From positions 1 to 23,517 of the forward strand of contig PGZG01000005.1 of the NCBI GenBank assembly GCA_002840115.1: a DNA stretch of 23,517 nucleotides, in the 5' to 3' direction. Positions 15,048-22,113 of the stretch are shown piece after piece. Origin of the DNA: Gammaproteobacteria bacterium HGW-Gammaproteobacteria-14. GTDB taxonomy: Bacteria > Pseudomonadota > Gammaproteobacteria > Pseudomonadales > Alcanivoracaceae. The notes under the pieces are model-generated. The model ran no database searches. It had not been told where the DNA came from and saw only the letters and a program-made list of their open reading frames with translations. How positions within the stretch are numbered: the first letter of the stretch is position 1; each line of letters begins with the position of its first letter. A program made the translations under genes and the position numbers.

Positions 15048-17558
15048 TTAAGGAGCCTGAATAAATGGCGCCGCCAGATTGGTAGGATCGCCATCCTCAT
15101 CATTCGGTGCAGAGCCCACCGCAATCTGGGCACCACCACTTAACACAAAGGATGCCACCTGAGTCTGAAGCTCTGCGGTTGCAACGTTTTCACCTGTAAC
15201 CGGGGCCTCACTACCCTCTTCATTAGGGCGCAAGATCGACGCATGGTGGCCAATGGTCAAATTAACTAGTGCATTATCAGTGGTCGCATTTGCGAGGCCC
15301 GCGCCAACCTGCACAGCACTCAGCAAGTCTGCCAGAGCGGTAGTACCGGTTAACGGCGCAGAAGCTGCGCTGTTAGGCACCACCTTATCCGCCACATAGG
15401 TTTTGGTATCGCCCAAACCAGAGGCATTACCACCACCTACAATCTGCTGCAACAATACAGGCACATTCAAACCCGCCAGAGTCTCGGCAAAGCTCACCGG
15501 ATCACCAGAGTCCACCGTGCTTTGAGCTGCATACAGGAAGCGCTCAAAGTTGGTCGTACCCACATTCACGCCAGCGGCCCCCAGACCGGCTGTAATGACC
15601 GGACCAAAGGTCTGGGAGTTCGCCAAAATCTGACTCAGCTGGGTGCCAGCCGCAGAAGCCGCCAGACCCTGAATCGGATTCAGCTGACTCGCCGGCAAGC
15701 CCGCCATGGCAAGCTGCGCATCATTGGCAATGGCAAGCTCGTTCACCGTAGTAAATACGGTGCCAACAATGCCGCCGAGGGAAACGCCCACAACATAGAC
15801 CTTATCGGTACTGAACAGACGAGTGCCGGTATCATCATCACCATCCAGATCCAGCTGGGCGATAGCATCAAGACTGGCATTCAGGTTTAACAGATCCATA
15901 ACCGCCTGGCGCATATTGTCCCGGGTATTCTGCAGGCGGGTCAGATTAATAAACTGGGAGCCCGAGGTATCCACCAGCGCATTTGGCGTATCGTAATTCA
16001 TCGGCTGCGGGCCAGAGGGTCCCTGAACAATATTAAAATGGCGCTCATTGGGTGCATCAGCGCCATACAGCCCAGCAACACCAGACACGCCGACATTCAG
16101 ACCAACAGCAGCACTGGACGACGGAATACCATGCATCGGCTGATCAATAGCCACCGTGGCAATACACTGGCTGCCCAAAGTATGGCCAAGCGCAGCGACA
16201 GAGGCGCGATCACTGGTAATACCGTGGACATAGATTACCACCGGATAGCCACCGGTAATCGGATTGGCAGGAGCGCCGACAAGCTGCGAACAGGTAGCAC
16301 CACCACCAAAAGCCGGCGCATGATCCGGGTCTGGCAGGGTCACCTGAAGCGGCACTGACTGAATGCTCTGGCGAGCGGCGAAAGGATAGCGATAGGTCAC
16401 ATTGAAAGAACCGTCCACATCCGCTGGCAAATCAACACCAAGCGCTCCGGCAAGCGTCTGGTCCGGACGCCAGTTATTGCCCAGAAACGCATAATCGCTG
16501 GTTGAGGAAGGCGCGAACTGATAATACGGCAGCTTGATATAACCGGTATAAAGCGTGGCCACATCATCGGCCAGCGCTGGGCTGAAATTGCCCATATCAA
16601 AGGCAGTCATCGGGCTAACATCCAGAGCACGAGATACCGGGTGAGGCAATAGCCCACCCGCTACCAGCATGTTGACGTTAGATACAGCATCCCCTGGGCC
16701 TACTCCCTGCTCAATCTGCAAGCCTGCAATGGCAGAGCGTGCAGAAGCCATTCCTACCAAAGGTGCTAATGGATCGGTGGTAGTGAAGGTATAAGTCAGC
16801 ACCAGACTTTTCTTGGCATCTGCGACGGACACGCCAGTCACCGCATTCAGGAAGCCAGCTGCCAATTGCTCCCACCCCTGTATAGCGCCACGCACTGGCA
16901 ACAGATTGGCAGAAATATTGGCATCAGAACGAATCAGGTTATAGGAGCCGGATGCCGTCACTGCATCACCAACAGCATTTTCAATACCGTTGGTCATAAA
17001 GACCAGATACTTGGACTTGCTGCTCAGTGGCGCCGTTGGCAATACACGCACCACGTTATTTGTGCCGCCATCCAAACTAACTACATCAACTCGATAGGCC
17101 GAGGTCGGTGGCAGCACAAACGGATCATCAGGATCAATATTAGTCGGGTCGAGCGCATCCGCTGATCCGGTATTCAACTCCACCAGAAATACGTTCTGGT
17201 TTGCCGAACCAGGGCCAAACACAGTATCAGGGTCAACAGATCCATCGAAGCCAATATCAAAATAGGCGCTGGTAGAAAAACCGTCGAGATTATTAACTGC
17301 GCTGCGCACCGGATCAGTTGCCGGGCCTAGATCTGCAGTGCCATCCGATGTAGCGGCTGCCGCAAAAACCAGGTCGGTATTAAACGGCAAATCCTGAGCC
17401 GCCGGATTAAAACGCGGCGCAGTTCCCGGAATAAAGGACAACGCATCCGAGCGAGGCGGCGCAGCCACTTTGTCTGTGCTGGTATCACAGCCGGTAATGG
17501 CCAGTACTGACGATACCGCCAGCACAAGACCCAGTTTTTTTGCGTATGGATAGTTCAT
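15048..17558 (-). CDS. VolA/Pla-1-like lipoprotein (lyso)phospholipase
   Basis: Predicted lipid-anchored hydrolase of 836 aa. Lipoprotein signal with lipobox ITGC (Cys24). The N-terminal part (about 35-300) resembles the bacterial virulence-factor lipase N-terminal domain; the alpha/beta-hydrolase part carries VIYVHG (oxyanion region, about 441-446), nucleophile elbow GVSLG (Ser593), a likely acid near Asp683/Asp686 and His771/His772 in TIGHHAS. The Vibrio cholerae homologue VolA is a surface-exposed lysophospholipase that frees fatty acids from host or environmental lipids; the same role is inferred here. The residue after the lipidated Cys is Asp, which in E. coli would keep a lipoprotein in the inner membrane, so the final location is less certain. 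ATG 17558 has AGAGG 9 bases upstream. It stands alone, with its own terminator and a long leader. No fadL-like gene is adjacent. Confidence 0.87.
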   Translation of the reverse strand: MNYPYAKKLGLVLAVSSVLAITGCDTSTDKVAAPPRSDALSFIPGTAPRFNPAAQDLPFNTDLVFAAAATSDGTADLGPATDPVRSAVNNLDGFSTSAYFDIGFDGSVDPDTVFGPGSANQNVFLVELNTGSADALDPTNIDPDDPFVLPPTSAYRVDVVSLDGGTNNVVRVLPTAPLSSKSKYLVFMTNGIENAVGDAVTASGSYNLIRSDANISANLLPVRGAIQGWEQLAAGFLNAVTGVSVADAKKSLVLTYTFTTTDPLAPLVGMASARSAIAGLQIEQGVGPGDAVSNVNMLVAGGLLPHPVSRALDVSPMTAFDMGNFSPALADDVATLYTGYIKLPYYQFAPSSTSDYAFLGNNWRPDQTLAGALGVDLPADVDGSFNVTYRYPFAARQSIQSVPLQVTLPDPDHAPAFGGGATCSQLVGAPANPITGGYPVVIYVHGITSDRASVAALGHTLGSQCIATVAIDQPMHGIPSSSAAVGLNVGVSGVAGLYGADAPNERHFNIVQGPSGPQPMNYDTPNALVDTSGSQFINLTRLQNTRDNMRQAVMDLLNLNASLDAIAQLDLDGDDDTGTRLFSTDKVYVVGVSLGGIVGTVFTTVNELAIANDAQLAMAGLPASQLNPIQGLAASAAGTQLSQILANSQTFGPVITAGLGAAGVNVGTTNFERFLYAAQSTVDSGDPVSFAETLAGLNVPVLLQQIVGGGNASGLGDTKTYVADKVVPNSAASAPLTGTTALADLLSAVQVGAGLANATTDNALVNLTIGHHASILRPNEEGSEAPVTGENVATAELQTQVASFVLSGGAQIAVGSAPNDEDGDPTNLAAPFIQAP

Positions 17559-17897
17559 AAGTGTTGCCTCTCCCGATGAGCATTGTTATTGGCTTTTTTT
17601 GTATTCCCGGCATCACTCATGACGGCAATGGCGGGCGCTGCCGGAGGTTTAATACACCTTTACGACAGCTTGTTTGATCTGAGTCTAGCACAGGTCAATC
17701 GGGGAGAAACAATAACAATGACGGCTATTTAGAGAGATGGGAGCCAGCTATCAAATGACCAGCAGGTCAGTGAAAACCTGTCTACAAATCGGGTGAACAG
17801 ATGTACCTGTTACGACCTGTCATTTTCTGCACCGCACCATCCTGCCAGCGAACCATCTGGCAAAGACGGAAGCCTGTAACGAAAAACGGCTTCAGCA
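17559..17897 (-). other. Gene-free regulatory region of the VolA-like gene
   Basis: These 339 bases hold no credible ORF. They hold the leader and promoter of the lipase gene and several AGGT/ACCT half-sites: AGGT-N7-ACCT at 17645-17659, CAGGT at 17692-17696, CAGGT-N8-ACCTG at 17763-17780, AACAG-N6-CTGTT at 17796-17811 and ACCTGT at 17815-17820. The right end is the T run and stem of the terminator at 17882-17914. Confidence 0.5.
17682..17687 (-). promoter_or_regulatory. Candidate extended -10 of the VolA-like gene
   Basis: Minus strand TGCTAGACT, an extended -10 form, with only a poorly spaced TTGTTT 19 bases upstream. It implies a leader of roughly 115 bases. A CAGGT half-site lies just upstream of the -10, where a regulator would touch polymerase. 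Confidence 0.3.
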
Positions 17898-17914
17898 TTA
17901 AAGCTCGAAGCCGT
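17882..17914 (-). terminator. Intrinsic terminator overlapping the stop of the 35-aa ORF
   Basis: Minus strand stem ACGGCTTC/GAAGCCGT, extended inside by AGC/GCT after a one-base bulge, followed by five T. The TAA stop at 17898-17900 lies in the loop. It ends the tRNA-Val / tRNA-Asp / small-ORF transcript. Confidence 0.85.
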
Positions 17915-18005
17915 CGTCTTCTTCGTTTTCATCGTCGTCGAAACTCTCCTCCAGACTTTGCAGCCAGAGGCGGTCATCGAGACGCTCATCCAGGACTTCA
18001 TCCAT
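17898..18005 (-). CDS. Small acidic protein (35 aa), unknown
   Basis: A short ORF starting at ATG 18005 with a near-perfect ribosome site TAAGGAG 6 bases upstream. The product begins MDEVLDERLDDRLWLQSLEESF and ends with an acidic tail of Asp/Glu (DDDENEEDDGFEL): 19 of 35 residues are acidic, with Trp14 as the only Trp. An in-frame ATG at 18092 lies inside the hairpin region and lacks a good ribosome site, so the longer version is unlikely. Support for a real gene: the ribosome site, amino-acid pattern, place on the tRNA transcript, and a terminator exactly at its end. I do not recognise the family; a soluble binding partner of a basic protein or RNA-associated factor would fit, but this is inference. 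Confidence 0.7.
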   Translation of the reverse strand: MDEVLDERLDDRLWLQSLEESFDDDENEEDDGFEL

Positions 18006-18048
18006 GGCGGTCTCCTTACAGGTTGGATTTACACCAGCCCATAAAGCA

Positions 18049-18081
18049 ACAGGCCGGTGATGCATTGCATCACCGGCCTGT
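18049..18081 (-). repeat. Perfect 15-bp hairpin between tRNA-Asp and the 35-aa ORF
   Basis: Arms 18049-18063 (ACAGGCCGGTGATGC) and 18067-18081 pair perfectly around 3 bases. No T run follows on either strand (TGCTTTATG on the minus strand), so it is a poor terminator. It may mark a processing or stability boundary between the tRNAs and the mRNA part. Confidence 0.75.
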
Positions 18082-18125
18082 GACCGTTTCATGACACCAG
18101 AGTTCAGGGGCTGGTGCTTTTATAA

Positions 18126-18202
18126 TGGCGGAGCGGACGGGACTCGAACCCGCGACCCCCGGCGTGACAGGCCGGTATTCTAACCGACTGAACTACCGCT
18201 CC
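18126..18202 (-). tRNA. tRNA-Asp (anticodon GUC)
   Basis: 77 bases, with encoded CCA. GGAGCGG acceptor arm, D-arm TAGTTCAGTCGGTTAGA, anticodon loop CTGTCAC, T-arm GGTTCGAGTCC, closely matching E. coli tRNA-Asp. It follows tRNA-Val after 8 bases on the same transcript. Confidence 0.98.
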
Positions 18203-18210
18203 GCGCAAAC

Positions 18211-18286
18211 TGGTGGGTGGTGACGGGATCGAACCGCCGACCCTCTGCTTGTAAGGCAGATGCTCTCCCAGCTGAGCTAACCACCC
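18211..18286 (-). tRNA. tRNA-Val (anticodon UAC)
   Basis: 76 bases, with encoded CCA. Acceptor GGGTGGT, D-arm TAGCTCAGCTGGGAGAGC, anticodon loop CTTACAA, T-arm GGTTCGATCC; near-identical in plan to E. coli tRNA-Val. First gene of the tRNA transcript. Confidence 0.98.
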
Positions 18287-18298
18287 GAAGAGGCCGCC

Positions 18299-18326
18299 AT
18301 TCTAGGGTTTTAGACCCGGCTGTCAA
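18299..18326 (-). promoter_or_regulatory. Strong sigma-70 promoter of the tRNA-Val/tRNA-Asp operon
   Basis: Minus strand: perfect -35 TTGACA (18321-18326), 16-base spacer, -10 TAGAAT (18299-18304), then a GC-rich discriminator (GGCGGCC) before tRNA-Val. This is the usual form of a stable-RNA, stringently controlled promoter. Confidence 0.88.
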
Positions 18327-18431
18327 TCGAAGATGAAGGATTTTTTTAGGCAGGCGAGCTGTTTGCTCATAAATCCAGCGGCGGACCCGCCAGAGCATGG
18401 CCGGTTTGGCAACAACAGGACTTCGACGGTC

Positions 18432-18641
18432 TTACTGGGGAGGCGTCTGCGATGACAGCGGCTCTTGTTGCTCAACCGCCTGACGAGCCGCTTCAAGGGT
18501 TGAGAATCGGGCCATTTCCTCACCGTCAGGCCGACAAACCAGCCAAGCGGTCACTTCCAGGGCGAGGGTCTGCCGATTAATCTCGCCTTCTTCAAGGATA
18601 GAAAAACCTTGAGATCCCCAAGCTATGCGATTGCCAATCAT
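18432..18641 (-). CDS. Small hypothetical protein coupled to the TetR gene (69 aa)
   Basis: The ATG overlaps the TGA of the TetR gene (ATGA, 18638-18641), the classic form of translational coupling, which is the main evidence that it is real. The 69-aa product has an alternating beta-like pattern in its first half (QTLALEVTAWLVCRPDG), a short helix (TLEAARQAVEQQ) and a polar tail; no signal or membrane segment. I do not recognise it. Coupling suggests it is made in proportion to the repressor, perhaps as a partner or a small enzyme-linked factor. No clear terminator follows it in the 105 bases before the tRNA promoter. Confidence 0.7.
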   Translation of the reverse strand: MIGNRIAWGSQGFSILEEGEINRQTLALEVTAWLVCRPDGEEMARFSTLEAARQAVEQQEPLSSQTPPQ

Positions 18642-19243
18642 GCGTCCTCGGTCCGCTCACCAATTACCCGCTCAAGGATGATATCGGCTAACTGATCAAT
18701 GGTCAGGTTGCCATGGGCATCAAACCAGTTGCTGCTCCAGCTGGTCATCCCGGTAATCAGGCGGCGGATAATAAAGGCGTCACCTCGCAGGCGGCCATGA
18801 CTACGCAAGCCCTCCAGAGTATCCATCCACAGCTGCTCATAAATCGCTCGCAACGCTAGCGTATCCTTTTGGTGCTCCGGGGTCAGGCAGCGCCATTCAT
18901 AGACCAGCACGCTCATTGCCTCCCGGGTATCACCAATAATGGCCTGCAACTCAGCGCGGATCAGCCCGCGCAAACGCTGCACCGGATCATGGGTGCCGGC
19001 AATGGCCTGACGTAGCCGTTCGGTATTAAAACGGATCACCTCCCCCATCACCGCGTACAAAATGTCTTCTTTGGTGGGGAAATGATGGAACAGACTGCCG
19101 CTCTGAATGCCTACTTCCCGAGCAATATCCCGAACCGTTGTTCGGTCAAAGCCCTGCTCACGGAACAGCCGGGCCGCCGCACTGAGTAGCTTGCCCCGTG
19201 GCGAGTCATCCATACCGTTAACAATCTGTTGTGACTGCCCCAT
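18638..19243 (-). CDS. atuR: TetR/AcrR-family repressor, probable AtuR
   Basis: 201-aa one-component repressor. The N-terminal TetR helix-turn-helix is clear (LLSAAARLFREQGFDRTTVRDIAREVGIQSGSLFHHFPTKEDIL, about res 19-62); the rest is the helical ligand-binding/dimer domain, with VYEWRCLTPEHQ (about 114-125). It diverges from atuABC across a 218-base gap holding a perfect dyad, the usual arrangement for a TetR repressor of the neighbouring operon. In Pseudomonas aeruginosa AtuR represses the atu cluster and is relieved by a pathway intermediate; the symbol is assigned by context plus family, not by sequence identity. ATG 19243 has AGGAG 9 bases upstream. Confidence 0.8.
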   Translation of the reverse strand: MGQSQQIVNGMDDSPRGKLLSAAARLFREQGFDRTTVRDIAREVGIQSGSLFHHFPTKEDILYAVMGEVIRFNTERLRQAIAGTHDPVQRLRGLIRAELQAIIGDTREAMSVLVYEWRCLTPEHQKDTLALRAIYEQLWMDTLEGLRSHGRLRGDAFIIRRLITGMTSWSSNWFDAHGNLTIDQLADIILERVIGERTEDA

Positions 19244-19372
19244 ACCCTGCTCTCCTGGTCGACGGGCGTCATTATGGTGGCCCGTTCTGACTAATCAAGT
19301 GGCCGCGAAAGACCTCTTCGTCTTACTGTCCTTAAAAACTCCTGCAACCTGAAAACCAAACCGACTTTACAA

Positions 19373-19390
19373 ACCAAGCGCTTGCTTGGT
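19373..19390. promoter_or_regulatory. Operator-like 18-bp dyad between atuR and atuA
   Basis: Perfect inverted repeat ACCAAGC-GCTT-GCTTGGT, with the overlapping palindrome AAGCGCTT inside. Size and symmetry fit a TetR dimer site. It covers the likely -35 of atuA and is the only strong dyad in the divergent gap; P. aeruginosa AtuR is reported to use two repeats. Confidence 0.8.
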
Positions 19391-19409
19391 AGCGTACCTG
19401 TCGTAGACT
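19382..19409 (+). promoter_or_regulatory. Candidate atuA promoter
   Basis: TTGCTT (19382-19387), 16-base spacer, TAGACT (19404-19409), about 52 bases ahead of the atuA ATG. The -35 lies inside the operator, which would make repressor binding block polymerase. The match to consensus is modest, as expected for a repressed promoter. Confidence 0.45.
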
Positions 19410-19461
19410 AGTCCCACCCGGAAACAGGGGCAAGTCCCTTGATGCTTTGACTGGAGGATCC

Positions 19462-21243
19462 ATGACCTCGCCAATCCGTATCGGCTGTGCCGCCGGCTTT
19501 TGGGGCGACACCAACACCGCCGCTTTCCAGCTGGTCCGTCAGGCCAACATTGACTATCTGGTGTTTGATTATCTCGCCGAGGTCACCTTATCGATTATGG
19601 CCGGCGCCCGGATGAAGAACCCGGAACAGGGCTACGCCCATGATTTTGTTACTCAGGTCATGGCCCCCCTGGCGAAGGAAATCAAAGATAAAGGCATCAA
19701 GGTCATCAGCAACGCTGGCGGCGTTAACCCTCAGGCCTGTCGCAAGGCACTGGAGGAAGTGTTTGCGGCCGCCGGCGTCGACATGAAAATTGCTCTGGTA
19801 GAAGGCGATGACCTGAATCTGCGCCGCAATGACTTTGCTGACGTGACGGAAATGGATACCGGTGCGCCGCTACCACCGTTCACCGTAACCATGAATGCCT
19901 ACCTCGGCGCCGAACCCATTCGGGCGGCTCTTGCTGCCGGTGCAGACATCGTGCTGACCGGGCGCATTGCAGATTCGGCGCTGGTGCTTGGCCCGCTGCT
20001 GCATGAGTTCAACTGGTCCCTTGACGACTATGACAAACTGGCCCAAGGCTCCCTTGCTGGCCATGTGATTGAGTGCGGCGCCCAATGTACCGGTGGAAAT
20101 TTCACGGATTGGCGGGAGGTGCCCGACTACCACAACATGGGCTTTCCCATTGCCGAGTGCCATGAAGATGGCAGCTTTATTGTCAGCAAGCCGGAAAATA
20201 CTGGCGGACTGGTGAGCTGTGCCACCGTTGGCGAACAGATCGTGTATGAAATTGGCGATCCACGGGCTTACCTGCTTCCCGATGTGGTGTGTGATTTCAC
20301 TCAAGTCACTCTGGAACAGGTTGGCGAGCACCGCGTCAAGGTAAGCGGCGCCAGAGGCTTGCCTCCCACGGCCCATTACAAGGTCTCCGCCCCCTCCCCC
20401 GATGGCCATCGCATTACCGCCTCTTTTATGATCGGTGGTATTGATGCGGCCGAAAAAGGGCAGCGTGTTGCTGACAGCATCCTGAAAAAAGTCAGTGGCA
20501 TTTTTACCACCATGGGGCTGGAGGGTTTCCGTGATACCTCCGTTGAACTGCTCGGCACCGAAGCAACCTATGGTGCGCAAGGCCAACGTCGGGACAGCCG
20601 CGAGGTGGTGGTCAAAATTGCCACCATGCACAACAACAAGAAAGCGCTGGATATCTTCGCCCGTGAAATTGCTCAAGCCGCCACTGGCATGGCTCCCGGC
20701 CTAACCGGCATTGTCGGCGGACGACCGAAGTCCTTTCCGCGAATCCGTCTTTTTTCCACGCTGGTACCGAAATCCTCCGTGCAGGCCAGTGTGGATATTG
20801 GCGGCGCAAAAAACATCATTGAACAACCCGCAGGACAGCCACTGGACATCGCGAGTCTGGCAACCCACCAGGGCGAATCAACCAGTGGCAACATTGCCGT
20901 ACCACTGATCAAGCTGGCCTGGGCACGCAGTGGTGACAAGGGCAACCATGCCAATATTGGTGTTATTGCTCGCCATCCGAACTACCTGCCATTCCTGCGG
21001 GCAGCGCTGACGGAAAGTGCCGTGGCGGACTACATGAAGCATGTGCTTGATCCGCAACATGGCAAGGTGTCTCGCTGGGAGCTTCCCGGCTTCAACGCCA
21101 TGAATTTCCTGCTCAGAAACGCGCTAGGTGGCGGTGGTATTGCTTCGCTGCGCATCGACCCTCAGGGCAAAGCCTTTGCCCAGCAGCTACTCGACTTTCC
21201 TGTTCCGGTTTCCGCCGAAATCGCCAAAGAGGTTAATGCATAA
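19462..21243 (+). CDS. atuA: Acyclic terpene utilization protein AtuA (DUF1446)
   Basis: 593-aa cytosolic protein of the AtuA family. The N-terminal DUF1446 domain (about 3-450) starts IRIGCAAGFWGDTNTAAFQL and includes NAGGVNP and TGRIADSALVLGPLLHEF; the C-terminal AtuA-like ferredoxin-fold domain begins near res 478 (KLAWARSGDKGNHANIGVIARHP). The biochemical step is not settled; in P. aeruginosa atuA is needed for growth on citronellol/geraniol acids. I chose ATG 19462 because GGAGG lies 4 bases upstream, and I ignore the in-frame TTG at 19447. The stop TAA shares its last base with the atuB ATG (TAATG), so translation is coupled. First gene of the operon facing atuR. Confidence 0.92.
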   Translation: MTSPIRIGCAAGFWGDTNTAAFQLVRQANIDYLVFDYLAEVTLSIMAGARMKNPEQGYAHDFVTQVMAPLAKEIKDKGIKVISNAGGVNPQACRKALEEVFAAAGVDMKIALVEGDDLNLRRNDFADVTEMDTGAPLPPFTVTMNAYLGAEPIRAALAAGADIVLTGRIADSALVLGPLLHEFNWSLDDYDKLAQGSLAGHVIECGAQCTGGNFTDWREVPDYHNMGFPIAECHEDGSFIVSKPENTGGLVSCATVGEQIVYEIGDPRAYLLPDVVCDFTQVTLEQVGEHRVKVSGARGLPPTAHYKVSAPSPDGHRITASFMIGGIDAAEKGQRVADSILKKVSGIFTTMGLEGFRDTSVELLGTEATYGAQGQRRDSREVVVKIATMHNNKKALDIFAREIAQAATGMAPGLTGIVGGRPKSFPRIRLFSTLVPKSSVQASVDIGGAKNIIEQPAGQPLDIASLATHQGESTSGNIAVPLIKLAWARSGDKGNHANIGVIARHPNYLPFLRAALTESAVADYMKHVLDPQHGKVSRWELPGFNAMNFLLRNALGGGGIASLRIDPQGKAFAQQLLDFPVPVSAEIAKEVNA

Positions 21244-22112
21244 TGAGTTACCGTTCCGTATTTCGCCCTGACCTGTTTGCCGGCCGCAATATTATCGTCA
21301 CCGGCGGCGGCAGCGGCATCGGTCGCTGCACTGCTCACGAACTCGCCGCCCTCGGTGCTCAGGTGATCCTGATCGGCCGCAAAGACGACAAGCTGAAAAA
21401 AGTGCAGGCAGAAATTCAGGAAGACGGTGGCAAAGCCATCTGGTTTACCTGTGATATCCGCGAAGAAGACAGCGTAAAAAGCACTGTAGCCGAAGCCTTC
21501 AGGGCAGTCGGCGAAATTCATGGTCTGGTCAATAATGCCGGCGGCCAATTTCCGTCGCCGCTTGCCTTTATTTCGCAAAAAGGCTGGGAAACCGTCGTCC
21601 GCACCAACCTTACCGGGGGCTTCCTGATGGCCCGCGAAGTCTTTATGCAGGGCATGAATAAAACCGGTGGCAGCATCGTCAACATCGTTGCTGACATGTG
21701 GGGCGGCATGCCGGGCATGGGACATTCCGGTGCAGCCCGCGCGGGAATGGTTAATTTCACCCAAACGGCCGCATTTGAGTGGGGCTGTGCGGGAGTTCGC
21801 GTTAACGCCGTTGCACCCGGCTGGATTGCTTCCAGCGGCATGGACACCTACCCGGAGAGCTTCAAAAGCACGATTAAAACCCTGCGCGCCGCAGTACCAC
21901 TAAAACGCATGGGCGAAGAAGCGGAAGTATCCGGTGCGATTGCTTTTTTACTATCTGATGCTGCCGCCTTTATCAGTGGCGATACGCTGCGCATCGATGG
22001 TGCAGCCAGCCAGGGCAATATCGCTATCTTCCCACTACCCGACCATAACAACAGCAAGCCGTTCGACGGCTTCCATCGGGCAGTCACGCCCGACCTGTTT
22101 AAGGACAACTGA
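21243..22112 (+). CDS. atuB: SDR-family oxidoreductase AtuB, PECR-like
   Basis: 289-aa NAD(P)-dependent short-chain dehydrogenase/reductase. Rossmann glycine motif TGGGSGIG (res 20-27), NNAG (97-100), C-terminal VNAVAPGWI and GDTLRIDGA. The classical Tyr-x3-Lys is replaced: the aligned stretch reads HSGAARAG, so Ser162 and Arg166 stand where Tyr and Lys usually are. The same HSGAARAG form occurs in peroxisomal trans-2-enoyl-CoA reductases (PECR), so an enoyl-CoA reductase type of reaction on an isoprenoid acyl-CoA is more likely than alcohol oxidation. Lies between atuA (1-base overlap) and atuC (1-base gap). Place and family give the symbol; the P. aeruginosa role is not firmly defined. Confidence 0.88.
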   Translation: MSYRSVFRPDLFAGRNIIVTGGGSGIGRCTAHELAALGAQVILIGRKDDKLKKVQAEIQEDGGKAIWFTCDIREEDSVKSTVAEAFRAVGEIHGLVNNAGGQFPSPLAFISQKGWETVVRTNLTGGFLMAREVFMQGMNKTGGSIVNIVADMWGGMPGMGHSGAARAGMVNFTQTAAFEWGCAGVRVNAVAPGWIASSGMDTYPESFKSTIKTLRAAVPLKRMGEEAEVSGAIAFLLSDAAAFISGDTLRIDGAASQGNIAIFPLPDHNNSKPFDGFHRAVTPDLFKDN

Positions 22113-22113
22113 T

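Noticed and set aside
17763..17820. Lux box (quorum-sensing operator)
   Set aside because: The ACCTGT/ACAGGT halves do not occur in a 20-bp dyad with the right spacing.
18126..18286. Integration (att) site of a mobile element at the tRNA genes
   Set aside because: No integrase gene or direct repeat of a tRNA 3' end is visible in the window.
19447..19461. TTG upstream start for atuA giving five extra residues
   Set aside because: Those codons contain the GGAGG ribosome site itself; ATG 19462 is the natural start.
19870..20676. 268-aa minus-strand ORF inside atuA
   Set aside because: Antisense shadow of a strongly conserved gene; no independent support.
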